From Fructobacillus cardui (GTDB lineage Bacteria > Bacillota > Bacilli > Lactobacillales > Lactobacillaceae), in NCBI RefSeq assembly GCF_023218935.1, contig NZ_JAJIAL010000008.1: DNA of 64,000 bases. One strand, 5' to 3'. The notes beneath the pieces were generated by a model, which had not been told where the DNA came from, ran no database searches, and saw only the letters and a program-made list of their open reading frames with translations. This document shows, piece by piece, positions 1-7,754 of the stretch. Within the stretch, counting starts at the first letter, position 1. Each line of letters starts with the position of its first letter. The position numbers and the translations under genes are program-made.

Positions 1-67
1 TACTATCAAAGATATTGTTCATATCTGAGTTAAATCCGTTGTTAAATGCATCATTTTGATTTGCCAT
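1..67 (-). CDS. N-terminal fragment of a protein, possibly Clp ATPase ClpL
   Basis: Only the first 22 codons are in the window; the gene runs off the left edge. The start ATG (65-67) is preceded by GAGGAAGG at good distance. The peptide begins MANQNDAFNNGFNSDMNNIF. An Asn/Phe-rich start of this kind is seen in ClpL-type Clp ATPases of lactic acid bacteria, which are stress chaperones. The identity rests on that short resemblance alone. I see no CtsR-type operator in the visible leader. Confidence 0.4.
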   Translation of the reverse strand, partial: MANQNDAFNNGFNSDMNNIFDS

Positions 68-128
68 AAATTAATATACCTTCCTCTTTATATAAATTTA
101 CTTTCTTTTCGAAATTGGCAGTTTCATC

Positions 129-419
129 TCAACCGTCGGATTTCGAATCCCGCTTATTTTTAACAAGTGATTCTTGATCTGGATCAGGTTTCTGATAACC
201 GTTTTCCAATTCCTTTAATACTTGCCACATTTCCATTTGCTGAGCCCGGGCTAAGGCATCTAAATCTCGTATATTTAGTGAAGTTGCTTGGCTTTGGGCC
301 TTATTGAAAGACCGATGAATCGTCGTGTAACCATAGCCGGATTCTTTCGAAACCCGATAAATGGTTAACGACTTATCCACCAAATAAGCCTTAATGTTAA
401 AACGTACCATTCTGATCAT
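129..419 (-). CDS. Small HTH (XRE-like) DNA-binding protein
   Basis: A 96-residue protein with a helix-turn-helix-like N-terminal half (IYRVSKESGYGYTTIHRSF, about residues 20-38) and a charged, Lys/Asp-rich tail. It resembles short Cro/XRE-type proteins of lactic acid bacteria, role unknown. The start is uncertain: ATG at 419 or 410, neither with its own good Shine-Dalgarno. A 16-codon ORF with a strong Shine-Dalgarno overlaps the start (397-447), so translation may be coupled. Its promoter carries a palindrome and a direct repeat, consistent with autoregulation. Confidence 0.65.
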   Translation of the reverse strand: MIRMVRFNIKAYLVDKSLTIYRVSKESGYGYTTIHRSFNKAQSQATSLNIRDLDALARAQQMEMWQVLKELENGYQKPDPDQESLVKNKRDSKSDG

Positions 420-447
420 CCCAGTTTTGATATCTCTTTTCTAACAT
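397..447 (-). CDS. Putative 16-codon leader ORF overlapping the HTH gene
   Basis: ATG at 445-447 follows AGGAGGAAGAAA, the best ribosome binding site in this region. It encodes MLEKRYQNWDDQNGTF and stops at 397-399, inside the start of the HTH gene and in another frame. Both candidate starts of the HTH gene lie inside this ORF, which fits translational coupling. Whether the peptide itself matters is unknown. Confidence 0.4.
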   Translation of the reverse strand: MLEKRYQNWDDQNGTF

Positions 448-470
448 TTTCTTCCTCCTCCACATCTATT

Positions 471-508
471 ATTATAACACATATATGGTATAACACAAGT
501 GTGCTATA
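471..508 (-). promoter_or_regulatory. Promoter and probable operator of the HTH gene
   Basis: On the minus strand -35 TTGTGT (493-498) and -10 TATAAT (471-476) are 16 bp apart. A palindrome of the form TATA-N-CACA-NN-TGTG-N-TATA covers 489-508 and overlaps the -35. The word TATAACACA is repeated directly at 473-481 and 489-497, 16 bp apart. This looks like a repressor site, most simply for the HTH protein itself. Confidence 0.5.
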
Positions 509-542
509 TTATTTTTTTTATTTTTTGATTAAAATAGAGTAG

Positions 543-574
543 TTGCCCTAGAGCCAAGCGGTTCTAGCTATAAT
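543..574 (+). promoter_or_regulatory. Promoter with long spacer and internal dyad
   Basis: TTGCCC (543-548) and TATAAT (569-574) are separated by 20 bp. Positions 548-567 form an inverted repeat CTAGAGCC-aagc-GGTTCTAG. Overlong spacers filled by a dyad are typical of promoters activated by MerR-family proteins. It precedes the DUF998-like gene at 621. Confidence 0.4.
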
Positions 575-620
575 GATTCCAACAAAATAAAAAAATTTTT
601 CCTATAAAAAGGGGTGCCGA

Positions 621-1793
621 ATGGCCAACCAGCGTTACGAAATCGAAATTCCAGAAGAGGCCGTCAATAATCTCGACTTAACTGACGGGGCCAAACTTGG
701 CTTAGTTGTCAATGATGCTTCCTTAACTTTGACACCAGTTCTAACTGAAAACAATAAACAGGAACTCTCAATCCGGCGGTTTTTGGTGCCATCATTCTTG
801 GCAACCATCGCCTTTGCCTTTTGGATTTTATGGCAAAAAAAACCTTTAATCCCGCTCACCGGCGACAGCTCACTAGCAACAGCCGTGATTTTCTTTGGTG
901 AAATTACTGGGATGGGTTCCTTTATCCGTCTTCACCTCAAAAATATCCGCCAAGAAAAAGACCCAATTAAGAAGAAAACCGATACGCGTCTCGCACCAAC
1001 CCTGTTTTTTTCAATCGCCCTCATTCAGGCCTTTGCCATGATTGCTTTTTTCTGGGCAATTGGCTACCTCTTTCAGGCGTCAATCTTTGACCGATTGACG
1101 GCGACCATCCTCTTTTTCGTCTTTGTCAGTATCGTCAACTATTTAATGGTTTACACCGTCACACTAATTTCCACGTCCTTTATGATGGTCCTTTTGATTA
1201 TTACCATCGTCTGCGGGGTCCTAGTAGCCATGGTAACCAACTCACGGCTTTTATGGTGGCAGCATAATTTTTCTTTTTTGGGCACGGCCAAGGCCCACTT
1301 TTCCTGGACCTTTAACGCTACATTAATCATTGCCGGCATCCTCTGGGGAACTTTAATTGACTACCTATTTGTTCCCATCCAAAAGCGTTACAAACAGCAC
1401 CACCGACTGACCATTTTAAGGGTCTTTCTAACATTTGATGCCCTGTGCTTGTTGGCCATCGGTGCACTCCCAAATAATCCCGGCCTTCTCCATATCGCCC
1501 ATGACACAGCGGCCAACTTGTTAATTGTTGGTACGGGTGGTCCCATGCTTTTAATTTACTGGCTTTTGCCCAATGCCAACCGTGAATTTAAGCTCTTTTC
1601 ATTAGGAACCGCCCTCAGCATGGTAGTCACCGCCTTTCTCTTCTACGGTATTCGTTACCTGTCTTTGACGGCCTTTGAAATCATTATTTTAGGCCTTGGT
1701 ATTTCTTGGCTCTTGCTTTTAATGCAAAATATTCATATGCTGTACGAGACGAAGTCCCAATCGTACCAAGTCACACTCAAATCAATCGAATAA
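621..1793 (+). CDS. DUF998-like multi-pass membrane protein with AbrB-like N-terminus
   Basis: A 390-residue protein. Residues 1-45 (YEIEIPEEAVNNLDL...LTLTP) look like an AbrB/SpoVT swapped-hairpin segment. The rest has about 10 hydrophobic segments with the HNFSFLGT...WTFN signature I associate with DUF998 proteins of lactobacilli. Function is unknown. Start chosen from AAGGGG 8 nt upstream of ATG. The next gene (rRNA methyltransferase) follows after about 40 nt with no terminator, so the two are probably cotranscribed. A fused DNA-binding-type domain on a membrane protein is unusual, but the domain may serve only in oligomerisation. Confidence 0.7.
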   Translation: MANQRYEIEIPEEAVNNLDLTDGAKLGLVVNDASLTLTPVLTENNKQELSIRRFLVPSFLATIAFAFWILWQKKPLIPLTGDSSLATAVIFFGEITGMGSFIRLHLKNIRQEKDPIKKKTDTRLAPTLFFSIALIQAFAMIAFFWAIGYLFQASIFDRLTATILFFVFVSIVNYLMVYTVTLISTSFMMVLLIITIVCGVLVAMVTNSRLLWWQHNFSFLGTAKAHFSWTFNATLIIAGILWGTLIDYLFVPIQKRYKQHHRLTILRVFLTFDALCLLAIGALPNNPGLLHIAHDTAANLLIVGTGGPMLLIYWLLPNANREFKLFSLGTALSMVVTAFLFYGIRYLSLTAFEIIILGLGISWLLLLMQNIHMLYETKSQSYQVTLKSIE

Positions 1794-1834
1794 AATCAGA
1801 ACCCGCTTTTGTACCATGAAAAGGAATGACACCT

Positions 1835-3334
1835 ATGTCAGCAGAAAAAAATAACGCTCACCAAAAGGCCCCCAGTCGGTCAAAGAGTGCCGCTCGCGGA
1901 CAGAACCAGAGTAACCGTCCCCGCCCGAACCGTTACTCAAAAAATCAGGGCAACCGCTCCAATCGCAGCCAACCCGTTGAGGTTAAAATTGGGCAAAAGT
2001 TCCCATTAACCATCAAGCGGCTCGGCATTAACGGTGAAGGAATCGGCTACTTTAAGCGCAAGATTGTCTTCATCCCCGGTGCCTTACCAGGCGAAGTCGT
2101 CACCGCTAAGGTAACTGATTTTACCGAAAAGTATATTGAGGCTAAGGTTGTCACGATTCGCGAGGAAAGCCAGAACCGCGTCACGCCAGAAGATCCGGCT
2201 GCCGACTTGGTTGGTGGATTCGAACTCGCCCACCTTTCTTACCTTGCTCAATTAGCCTTCAAAAAGGACCTAATCGTGCAGGCCCTGGAAAAGTTCCAGC
2301 CCAAGGGCTTTGAACACTACCAAATCAATGACACGATTGGAATGGATGTTCCCTACCACTACCGCAATAAGGCTTCTTTACCAATTCGCAAGATTAAAGG
2401 TGAGGTTAAATTAGGGCTCTACAAGCGTGGCACCCACGATATCGTGGACTTACCAACGATCGCTACCCAAGATGAAACATCAATGGCCATCGTTCGTCAG
2501 GTCGGCCAAATCTTGTCCGATGCTTCCGTTTCCTTTTACAACGAGACCAAGAACACCGGCCTGGTCAAGACCATCATCGTTCGTGCCAACCAAGAGGGCC
2601 AGGCCCAGTTAGTACTGGTCACAAATGTCGAGGAATTCCCCGGTCGTTTAGCGGTCATCGATGCCCTCACGGAAAAGATTCCTGCCCTGACTGGTATTTT
2701 CCAAAATATCAATTTTGGCAAAACATCGCTGATTTGGGGCGATGAGACCATCAAGCTTTGGGGTGATGACTACCTCCATGAGGAAATCTTAGGGCTCAAC
2801 TTCGCCTTTTCCCCACGGGCCTTCTTACAGCTCAACCACGAGCAGATGACCAAAACCTACGAAATCGCAATTAAGGCATTAGACCTGAACAAGGATGACA
2901 CCCTGGTCGATGCCTATTCAGGCGTGGGAACGTTTGGCCTGTCGATGGCCTTCTTGGTCAAGGAAGTTCGCGGAATGGAAGTTATTCCAGAAGCTGTCGC
3001 AGATGCCCGCTTAAACGCTGAAGAAAATGGCATTGAAAACGCCTTCTATGAAGTAGGAACAGCCGAAAAGGTCTTTCCAAAGTGGGCTAAGGAAGGATTT
3101 GCACCAACTGCCGTGGTCGTCGATCCACCACGACCGGGTTTGGACGATGCTTTCAAACGAGCTTTGCTCAAAACAAAGCCTAAGAAATTAGTCTATATTT
3201 CTTGCAACCCTTCAACACTAGCCCGCGATTTAGCAGACCTCGATTCTGCCTATCAAGTAGACTTTATTCAACCAATCGACATGTTTCCTCAGACTCCCCG
3301 TTGGGAAGGCATCGTGAAGCTGTCACTGAAATAA
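1835..3334 (+). CDS. rlmCD: 23S rRNA (uracil-5-)-methyltransferase, RlmCD/RumA family
   Basis: SAM-dependent enzyme forming 5-methyluridine in 23S rRNA (TrmA/RumA family), 499 residues. The first 50 residues are a basic, Arg/Asn/Ser-rich extension. A TRAM domain follows (PLTIKRLGINGEGIGYF) and then the methyltransferase with DAYSGVGTFGL, VVDPPRPGL and the catalytic ISCNPSTLARDL near the C-terminus. The Cys residues that hold a [4Fe-4S] cluster in E. coli RumA are replaced (LVGGFELAHLSYLAQL), as in some other lactic acid bacteria. ATG 1835 is preferred over 1826 because AAAGG lies 10 nt before it. It probably shares a transcript with the preceding gene. Confidence 0.9.
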   Translation: MSAEKNNAHQKAPSRSKSAARGQNQSNRPRPNRYSKNQGNRSNRSQPVEVKIGQKFPLTIKRLGINGEGIGYFKRKIVFIPGALPGEVVTAKVTDFTEKYIEAKVVTIREESQNRVTPEDPAADLVGGFELAHLSYLAQLAFKKDLIVQALEKFQPKGFEHYQINDTIGMDVPYHYRNKASLPIRKIKGEVKLGLYKRGTHDIVDLPTIATQDETSMAIVRQVGQILSDASVSFYNETKNTGLVKTIIVRANQEGQAQLVLVTNVEEFPGRLAVIDALTEKIPALTGIFQNINFGKTSLIWGDETIKLWGDDYLHEEILGLNFAFSPRAFLQLNHEQMTKTYEIAIKALDLNKDDTLVDAYSGVGTFGLSMAFLVKEVRGMEVIPEAVADARLNAEENGIENAFYEVGTAEKVFPKWAKEGFAPTAVVVDPPRPGLDDAFKRALLKTKPKKLVYISCNPSTLARDLADLDSAYQVDFIQPIDMFPQTPRWEGIVKLSLK

Positions 3335-3341
3335 AAAGATA

Positions 3342-3376
3342 GAAAAGAGCCGTTTTATTTAGCGACTCTTTCTTTT
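3342..3376 (+). terminator. Terminator after rlmCD
   Basis: Hairpin GAAAAGAGCCG / CGACTCTTTC with one mismatch, followed by TTTT. Confidence 0.6.
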
Positions 3377-3424
3377 ATAATGAAAATAATGTGATTTTTA
3401 TCTTTTGGAAAGGCGGATGCTGCT

Positions 3425-4135
3425 ATGTACCACCGTGATGGACGATATTTTGAATTAAGTTGGCGGCAGGTTTACTTTTATTTTTTGCTCTCACTAACGC
3501 TCGATGCCCTTGGAAACGGGCTTTCCGTGGCAACAAACCTCGGTTCTGCTCCGTGGACTGCCGGTGCAGCCAATTTGGCCCACGTTACCGGGGTGCCGAT
3601 TTCGATTTACCTGTCAGCAACGACCGTTTTGGTTGCCGTTGCAAATATCTTTTTGGCCAAAAAGTTTGTTTTCAAGCGCTTCCTCGGCAATATCACCTTC
3701 GGCCTTCTTTTTTCCTTTTTAGCCGGCTTTTTCAATACTATTTTTGTTCAGATGGGTGTTCGGACAGTTTCACTGTGGCTCCGCATCCCACTCGATCTTT
3801 TTGGTGTTGCCGTCGTTGGAGTCGCCATTTCGGTTTACCAGCGGGTTAACTTCATCCTTCATCCGATTGATGATATGACCAACATCCTGCGCTTCTCCTA
3901 CTTCCGTGGCTCCGCTCCCAAAGCACAAATTTCCAACTTTATTTTTGCCATTGGTATTTCGCTAGCTTGTTGGGCCTATTCGGGTAGTATCGTTTCCATT
4001 AACATCGGAACGGCCGTTTCCTTCTTCTTGCAGGGACAAATTATCGCCTGGTCCGACAACCTAGTCTTCCCTCACCTTGTCCACGGCAATATGGATTTAA
4101 CCCACAAGGATATCCCAGTCCAAAACAAGGATTAA
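3425..4135 (+). CDS. YczE/YyaS/YitT-like integral membrane protein
   Basis: A 236-residue protein with five to six hydrophobic segments. It has the NLGSAPW motif near residue 40 and the HPIDDMTNIL motif near residue 150 that mark the YczE family. Family members are membrane proteins of unclear function. Preceded by GGAAAGGCGG. It is monocistronic between two hairpin terminators. Confidence 0.75.
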   Translation: MYHRDGRYFELSWRQVYFYFLLSLTLDALGNGLSVATNLGSAPWTAGAANLAHVTGVPISIYLSATTVLVAVANIFLAKKFVFKRFLGNITFGLLFSFLAGFFNTIFVQMGVRTVSLWLRIPLDLFGVAVVGVAISVYQRVNFILHPIDDMTNILRFSYFRGSAPKAQISNFIFAIGISLACWAYSGSIVSINIGTAVSFFLQGQIIAWSDNLVFPHLVHGNMDLTHKDIPVQNKD

Positions 4136-4152
4136 AAATCAGTTTCAAACAC

Positions 4153-4193
4153 AAAAAGGCACCCACGTTCGAAATCGAACGCGAGTGCCTTTT
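4153..4193. terminator. Bidirectional terminator
   Basis: Hairpin with outer arms AAAAGGCAC / GTGCCTTTT and inner arms ACGTTCG / CGAACGC. A-run on the left and T-run on the right, so it serves both the plus-strand YczE-like gene and the minus-strand folT gene. Confidence 0.8.
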
Positions 4194-4276
4194 CAGTTTA
4201 CTGGCACAAAACACCATAAAAAGTTGCTTTACACCGTGAGCCAATCCCGCTTTCGAATTGGGATCAACCTGATTTT

Positions 4277-4903
4277 TTATGCTTTTGTTTGAATAGAATC
4301 AGCTTGCGCCGTTTGCTTCCTCTGTGACGCAAAGAATTGTTGACCAATTTGAGTCACAATGCGGTTATTCAAAACCAAATAAGTTAGAACCAACTGGATT
4401 GGGAAGAAAATCAATTGCTTTGGCAACCGCGCTGACAACATGGCCGAAAAGACCGACCATGAATGTTGTGGTGAATACATGACCATCAAGGCGAAGGTAT
4501 TCACTAAAAAGTTAACCACAAAGGTAATCAGCAAAACGGCCACCAGGATTTTACCCCAGTGAACGGTTTTTGTCAGCGGCTGTTGGTAGAAGAACCCGCC
4601 ATAAATAATTCCAGCTAACATAACGCCAAAGGCCATAATCGGCGACCAGGCGCCATGGGCAACAAAAAAGGTCACGTTAACGAAGTCGAGTAAGACCATC
4701 ACCAGCATCGTCCAGATTGGACCGAAGAACCGCCCCATCAGAGACGATGCCAAAAAGACAAAGGAAATCTTGATGGTTGGTGTCAGCATGACCGAAAACT
4801 TACCGATAACCAACGACAGGGCCATTAAGACCGCTAGCAAAACGAGCTGCTGGATCGACAAAGAAGACAGCCCCCATTTCTTGAAAACTGTGTGCTTGTT
4901 CAT
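4277..4903 (-). CDS. folT: Folate ECF transporter S component FolT
   Basis: Substrate-binding membrane subunit of an energy-coupling-factor vitamin transporter, 208 residues, six hydrophobic segments (SIQQLVLLAVLMALSLVIGKF onward). The shared EcfA/A'/T module is not in this window. Folate specificity is inferred from sequence type and strongly supported by the THF riboswitch directly upstream. Start ATG 4903 is chosen because AGGAGG (4913-4918) lies 9 nt upstream; a longer reading frame back to 4963 would run through the riboswitch and is rejected. Confidence 0.88.
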   Translation of the reverse strand: MNKHTVFKKWGLSSLSIQQLVLLAVLMALSLVIGKFSVMLTPTIKISFVFLASSLMGRFFGPIWTMLVMVLLDFVNVTFFVAHGAWSPIMAFGVMLAGIIYGGFFYQQPLTKTVHWGKILVAVLLITFVVNFLVNTFALMVMYSPQHSWSVFSAMLSARLPKQLIFFPIQLVLTYLVLNNRIVTQIGQQFFASQRKQTAQADSIQTKA

Positions 4904-4904
4904 A

Positions 4905-5030
4905 TTCTTGAACCTCCTAAAGGAGCGTTCACCGGGTTGGTGAATGCGAAACCTGTACCGCACATAAATGTTTCGTCAGTGGCTCACATTCCGTTTCCAC
5001 TGCACTTAACGCACGGGTTCCTACCCCATA
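4905..5030 (-). promoter_or_regulatory. THF (tetrahydrofolate) riboswitch and SD-sequestering hairpin
   Basis: The minus-strand leader contains the conserved pieces of the class I THF aptamer: GUGCGUUAAGUGC, then ACUGACGAAAC, then GCGGUACAGGUUUCGC. It ends with a hairpin UUCACC-aaccc-GGUGAA followed by CUCC-UUUA-GGAG, which pairs the folT Shine-Dalgarno. There is no U-run, so control is expected at translation: folate bound means folT off. Exact stems were not folded. Confidence 0.85.
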
Positions 5031-5080
5031 TTTATTTTTTGCCAACTATCGTTTCGTTCAAAGATATTTAACTTTAAATA

Positions 5081-5132
5081 AAACGAACATTTGACGGTAT
5101 CTATTATATCACGTTCGTTTATTTTAAGCCAA
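5081..5132 (-). promoter_or_regulatory. folT promoter
   Basis: Minus strand TTGGCT (5127-5132), 18 bp, TATAAT (5103-5108), giving a leader of about 190 nt that holds the riboswitch. An inverted repeat AAACGAAC (5081-5088) / GTTCGTTT (5113-5120) flanks the -10. Confidence 0.6.
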
Positions 5133-5134
5133 AG

Positions 5135-5166
5135 AAAAATGCCACCATCGCGATGGCGGCATTTTT
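5135..5166 (-). terminator. prfC terminator
   Basis: Near-perfect hairpin AAAAATGCC-A-CCATCG / CGATGG-C-GGCATTTTT just past the prfC stop. Confidence 0.85.
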
Positions 5167-5168
5167 AC

Positions 5169-6680
5169 TTACATCTTTGCTTCTAATTGAACGTCTGGAT
5201 ACTTATCCTTAAACCAGTTCAATGCAAAATTATTTTCAAATAAGAAGACGGGACGGTCGTAGCGATCCTTGACTAGCAAGTTCCGCGATGAAACCATCTT
5301 TTCGTCCACTTGGTCTGGGTTAATCCAGCGGGCAACCTTTGAGCCAATCGGCTCAAATTGAATTTCAACGTTATATTCATTTTCCATTCGGAACTTGAAT
5401 ACTTCGAATTGCAACTGTCCAACAGCACCAAGAATATACTCGCTTGAGTTCCATGACTTGTACAGCTGAATGGTTCCTTCTTGGACCAGTTGGGTAATGC
5501 CCTTGTGATATGACTTTTGCTTCATCACATCCTTGGCAATGACCTTGTTAAAGTACTCAGGGGTAAAGGTTGGCAAATCAGGGAAACGCACAGCCTTCTT
5601 ACCAGAGAAAATCGTATCACCGATTTGGAAGTTCCCGGTATCATAGACACCGATAATATCGCCTGGAACGGCTCCCTGAACGTTTCCACGCTCTTCCGCC
5701 ATGAACTGGGTCACATTGGCCAAACGAAGCTTCTTGCCCGTTCTTTCCAGCGTAACGTCCATGCCTCGTTCAAAGACACCAGATACAATTCGCACAAAGG
5801 CAATCCGGTCACGGTGACGAGGATCCATGTTAGCCTGAATCTTAAAGACAAAACCAGTAAATTCAGGATTGTCCGGTTCAATCACCTGGTTATCAACTGT
5901 TGTTACCGGCGCGGGCATTGGCGCGTAAGTCAGGTATTCCCGCAAAAATTCGGTCACACCGAAGTTGGCTAAGGCGGAGCCAAAGAAGACCGGCGTTAAC
6001 TTACCCGTAGCAACGGCCTCTTCGTCAAATTGGTTCCCAGCATCTTCCAACAATTCGACTTCATCCAAGCCCTCTTGGCGAACTTCTGGATGGTCGGCTG
6101 CATTTTTAAAGGGAATCATTTCCTTTTGCTTCAAGTCATAGATTCCCTGCAAAATCTGTCCAGAGCCAATTGGCCAGTTCATTGGGTATGCTTGGATCCC
6201 AAGGATACTTTCCAATTCGTCCACCAAATCCAATGGCGACCGGGCATCACGATCAATCTTGTTAAAGAAGGTAAAGACGGGAATGCCACGTTTTGAAACG
6301 ATTTCAAACAGCTTCTTAGTTTGTGGCTCAATTCCCTTGGCGGCATCAACAACCATGACAACCGAATCAACGGCCATCAGTGTTCGATAGGTGTCTTCCG
6401 AGAAATCTTCGTGCCCCGGTGTATCCAAAATGTTAATGCGCTTGCCTTCATAGTCAAACTGCAGGACAGAAGAAGTAACGGAGATACCACGTTGTTGCTC
6501 AATGGCCATCCAGTCCGATGAAGCCATCTTCTTGGCCCCACGACCCTTGACCGTTCCGGCTTCACGAATAACGCCACCATGGAGGAGTAATTGTTCCGTT
6601 AAGGTTGTTTTTCCCGCATCAGGATGGGAAATAATGGCGAATGTCCGTCGATTTTGTAATTCTTGTTCAAAGTTTTCCAT
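5169..6680 (-). CDS. prfC: Peptide chain release factor 3
   Basis: Translational GTPase that releases RF1/RF2 from the ribosome after termination. 503 residues, slightly shorter than the usual 520-530. GTPase motifs: SHPDAGKTTL (G1), ISVTSS (G2), DTPGHEDF (G3), NKIDRDA (G4). Elongation-factor domain II and an RF3-specific C-terminal domain follow. Flanked by terminators on both sides, so transcribed alone. Confidence 0.95.
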   Translation of the reverse strand: MENFEQELQNRRTFAIISHPDAGKTTLTEQLLLHGGVIREAGTVKGRGAKKMASSDWMAIEQQRGISVTSSVLQFDYEGKRINILDTPGHEDFSEDTYRTLMAVDSVVMVVDAAKGIEPQTKKLFEIVSKRGIPVFTFFNKIDRDARSPLDLVDELESILGIQAYPMNWPIGSGQILQGIYDLKQKEMIPFKNAADHPEVRQEGLDEVELLEDAGNQFDEEAVATGKLTPVFFGSALANFGVTEFLREYLTYAPMPAPVTTVDNQVIEPDNPEFTGFVFKIQANMDPRHRDRIAFVRIVSGVFERGMDVTLERTGKKLRLANVTQFMAEERGNVQGAVPGDIIGVYDTGNFQIGDTIFSGKKAVRFPDLPTFTPEYFNKVIAKDVMKQKSYHKGITQLVQEGTIQLYKSWNSSEYILGAVGQLQFEVFKFRMENEYNVEIQFEPIGSKVARWINPDQVDEKMVSSRNLLVKDRYDRPVFLFENNFALNWFKDKYPDVQLEAKM

Positions 6681-6700
6681 AATAAACTTATTTTACATGA

Positions 6701-6729
6701 AAAAAGCGCTCAGGGCTAGGGCTGAGCGC
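6701..6729 (-). terminator. opp operon terminator
   Basis: Perfect 8-bp stem GCGCTCAG / CTGAGCGC with 7-nt loop followed on the minus strand by TTTTTT. A second, weaker hairpin (about 6738-6770, TTTCAG / CTGAAA) lies just before it and has a T-run on the plus strand. Confidence 0.85.
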
Positions 6730-6818
6730 AGAAACATCTGCTTTCAGTTCATCCTGAAACGCTTTTTTAATTTAAACTATTTAGGTTAGAAAATAGTAGG
6801 TACGTAAAGTGGTCTGAT

Positions 6819-7754
6819 TTACTTTTGTTCTGCCTTGTATTGCTCAGCTTCCGCTGGTGTTGCCAAGACAAAGTGACCAGGTTCAACCTCAACCATCTTC
6901 CGTTCCTGTCCATCCTTTTCGAAGCTGGCATCGTATGGCTTAATCACACGCTGCTTTTCAACGATTGGGTCAGGTTCGGGCACAGCCGAAAGCAAGCTCT
7001 TGGTATATGGGTGCAATGGATGGTTATAAACTTCATCTGCAGTGCCCAATTCAACCAACTTTCCCCAGTGCATCACACCGATTCGGTCAGAGATGTACTT
7101 GACCATGGCCAAATCGTGGGCAATAAAGAGGTAAGTCAATTTGTTTTGCTTTTGTAAATCAGCCAACAGGTTGACAACCTGAGCCTGAACAGAAACGTCC
7201 AAGGCTGAGATTGGTTCATCAGCAATGATAAACTTTGGCTGAACAGCCAACGCACGGGCAATTCCAATTCGTTGCTTTTGTCCACCAGAAAATTCGTGCG
7301 GATATCGTGAAGCGTGGTCCTTGTTCAAGCCAACCAGCTTCAACAATTCCAATACCTTCGCTTCGCGTTCGGAACGCTTCTTGCTGTAACCAACCTGGTC
7401 AAGACCTTCACCAATGATATCTTCAACCCGCAAACGGCCGTTCAATGAGGCCTGTGGGTCCTGGAAAATCATTTGCGCTTGCTTACGAAAGTCCTTCATG
7501 CCCTGCTTTTTCAACTGGCCAAGATCTTCGCCATCAAAAGTAATGGTTCCTGAATCTTGGTCATACAGCTTCAGAATCGTCCGACCAATGGTCGTCTTTC
7601 CTGAACCTGACTCCCCAACCAAACCAAAGGTTTCTCCTTCGTAAATATCAAAGGAAATCTCATCAATTGCCTTAGTGGCGTTGCTCTTACCAGCGTTAAA
7701 AGTCAGGTTCAAGTCCTTAATTTCAACTAATTTCTTTGCATCTGGATTTTGCAT
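6819..7754 (-). CDS. oppF: Oligopeptide ABC transporter ATP-binding protein OppF
   Basis: One of the two ATPases that drive oligopeptide import. 311 residues: Walker A GESGSGKT (about 50), signature FSGGQKQRIG, Walker B FIIADEP, switch His in IAHDL, and the C-terminal oligopeptide/dipeptide extension. Start ATG overlaps the oppD stop by one base (TAATG), typical of coupled translation. Last gene of oppABCDF. Confidence 0.95.
   Translation of the reverse strand: MQNPDAKKLVEIKDLNLTFNAGKSNATKAIDEISFDIYEGETFGLVGESGSGKTTIGRTILKLYDQDSGTITFDGEDLGQLKKQGMKDFRKQAQMIFQDPQASLNGRLRVEDIIGEGLDQVGYSKKRSEREAKVLELLKLVGLNKDHASRYPHEFSGGQKQRIGIARALAVQPKFIIADEPISALDVSVQAQVVNLLADLQKQNKLTYLFIAHDLAMVKYISDRIGVMHWGKLVELGTADEVYNHPLHPYTKSLLSAVPEPDPIVEKQRVIKPYDASFEKDGQERKMVEVEPGHFVLATPAEAEQYKAEQK

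Noticed and set aside
4904..4963. Longer FolT N-terminus
   Set aside because: It would translate the riboswitch, and the strong Shine-Dalgarno is at 4913-4918.
5517..5972. 151-codon plus-strand ORF opposite prfC
   Set aside because: Entirely antisense to a clear release factor 3 gene; no family resemblance.
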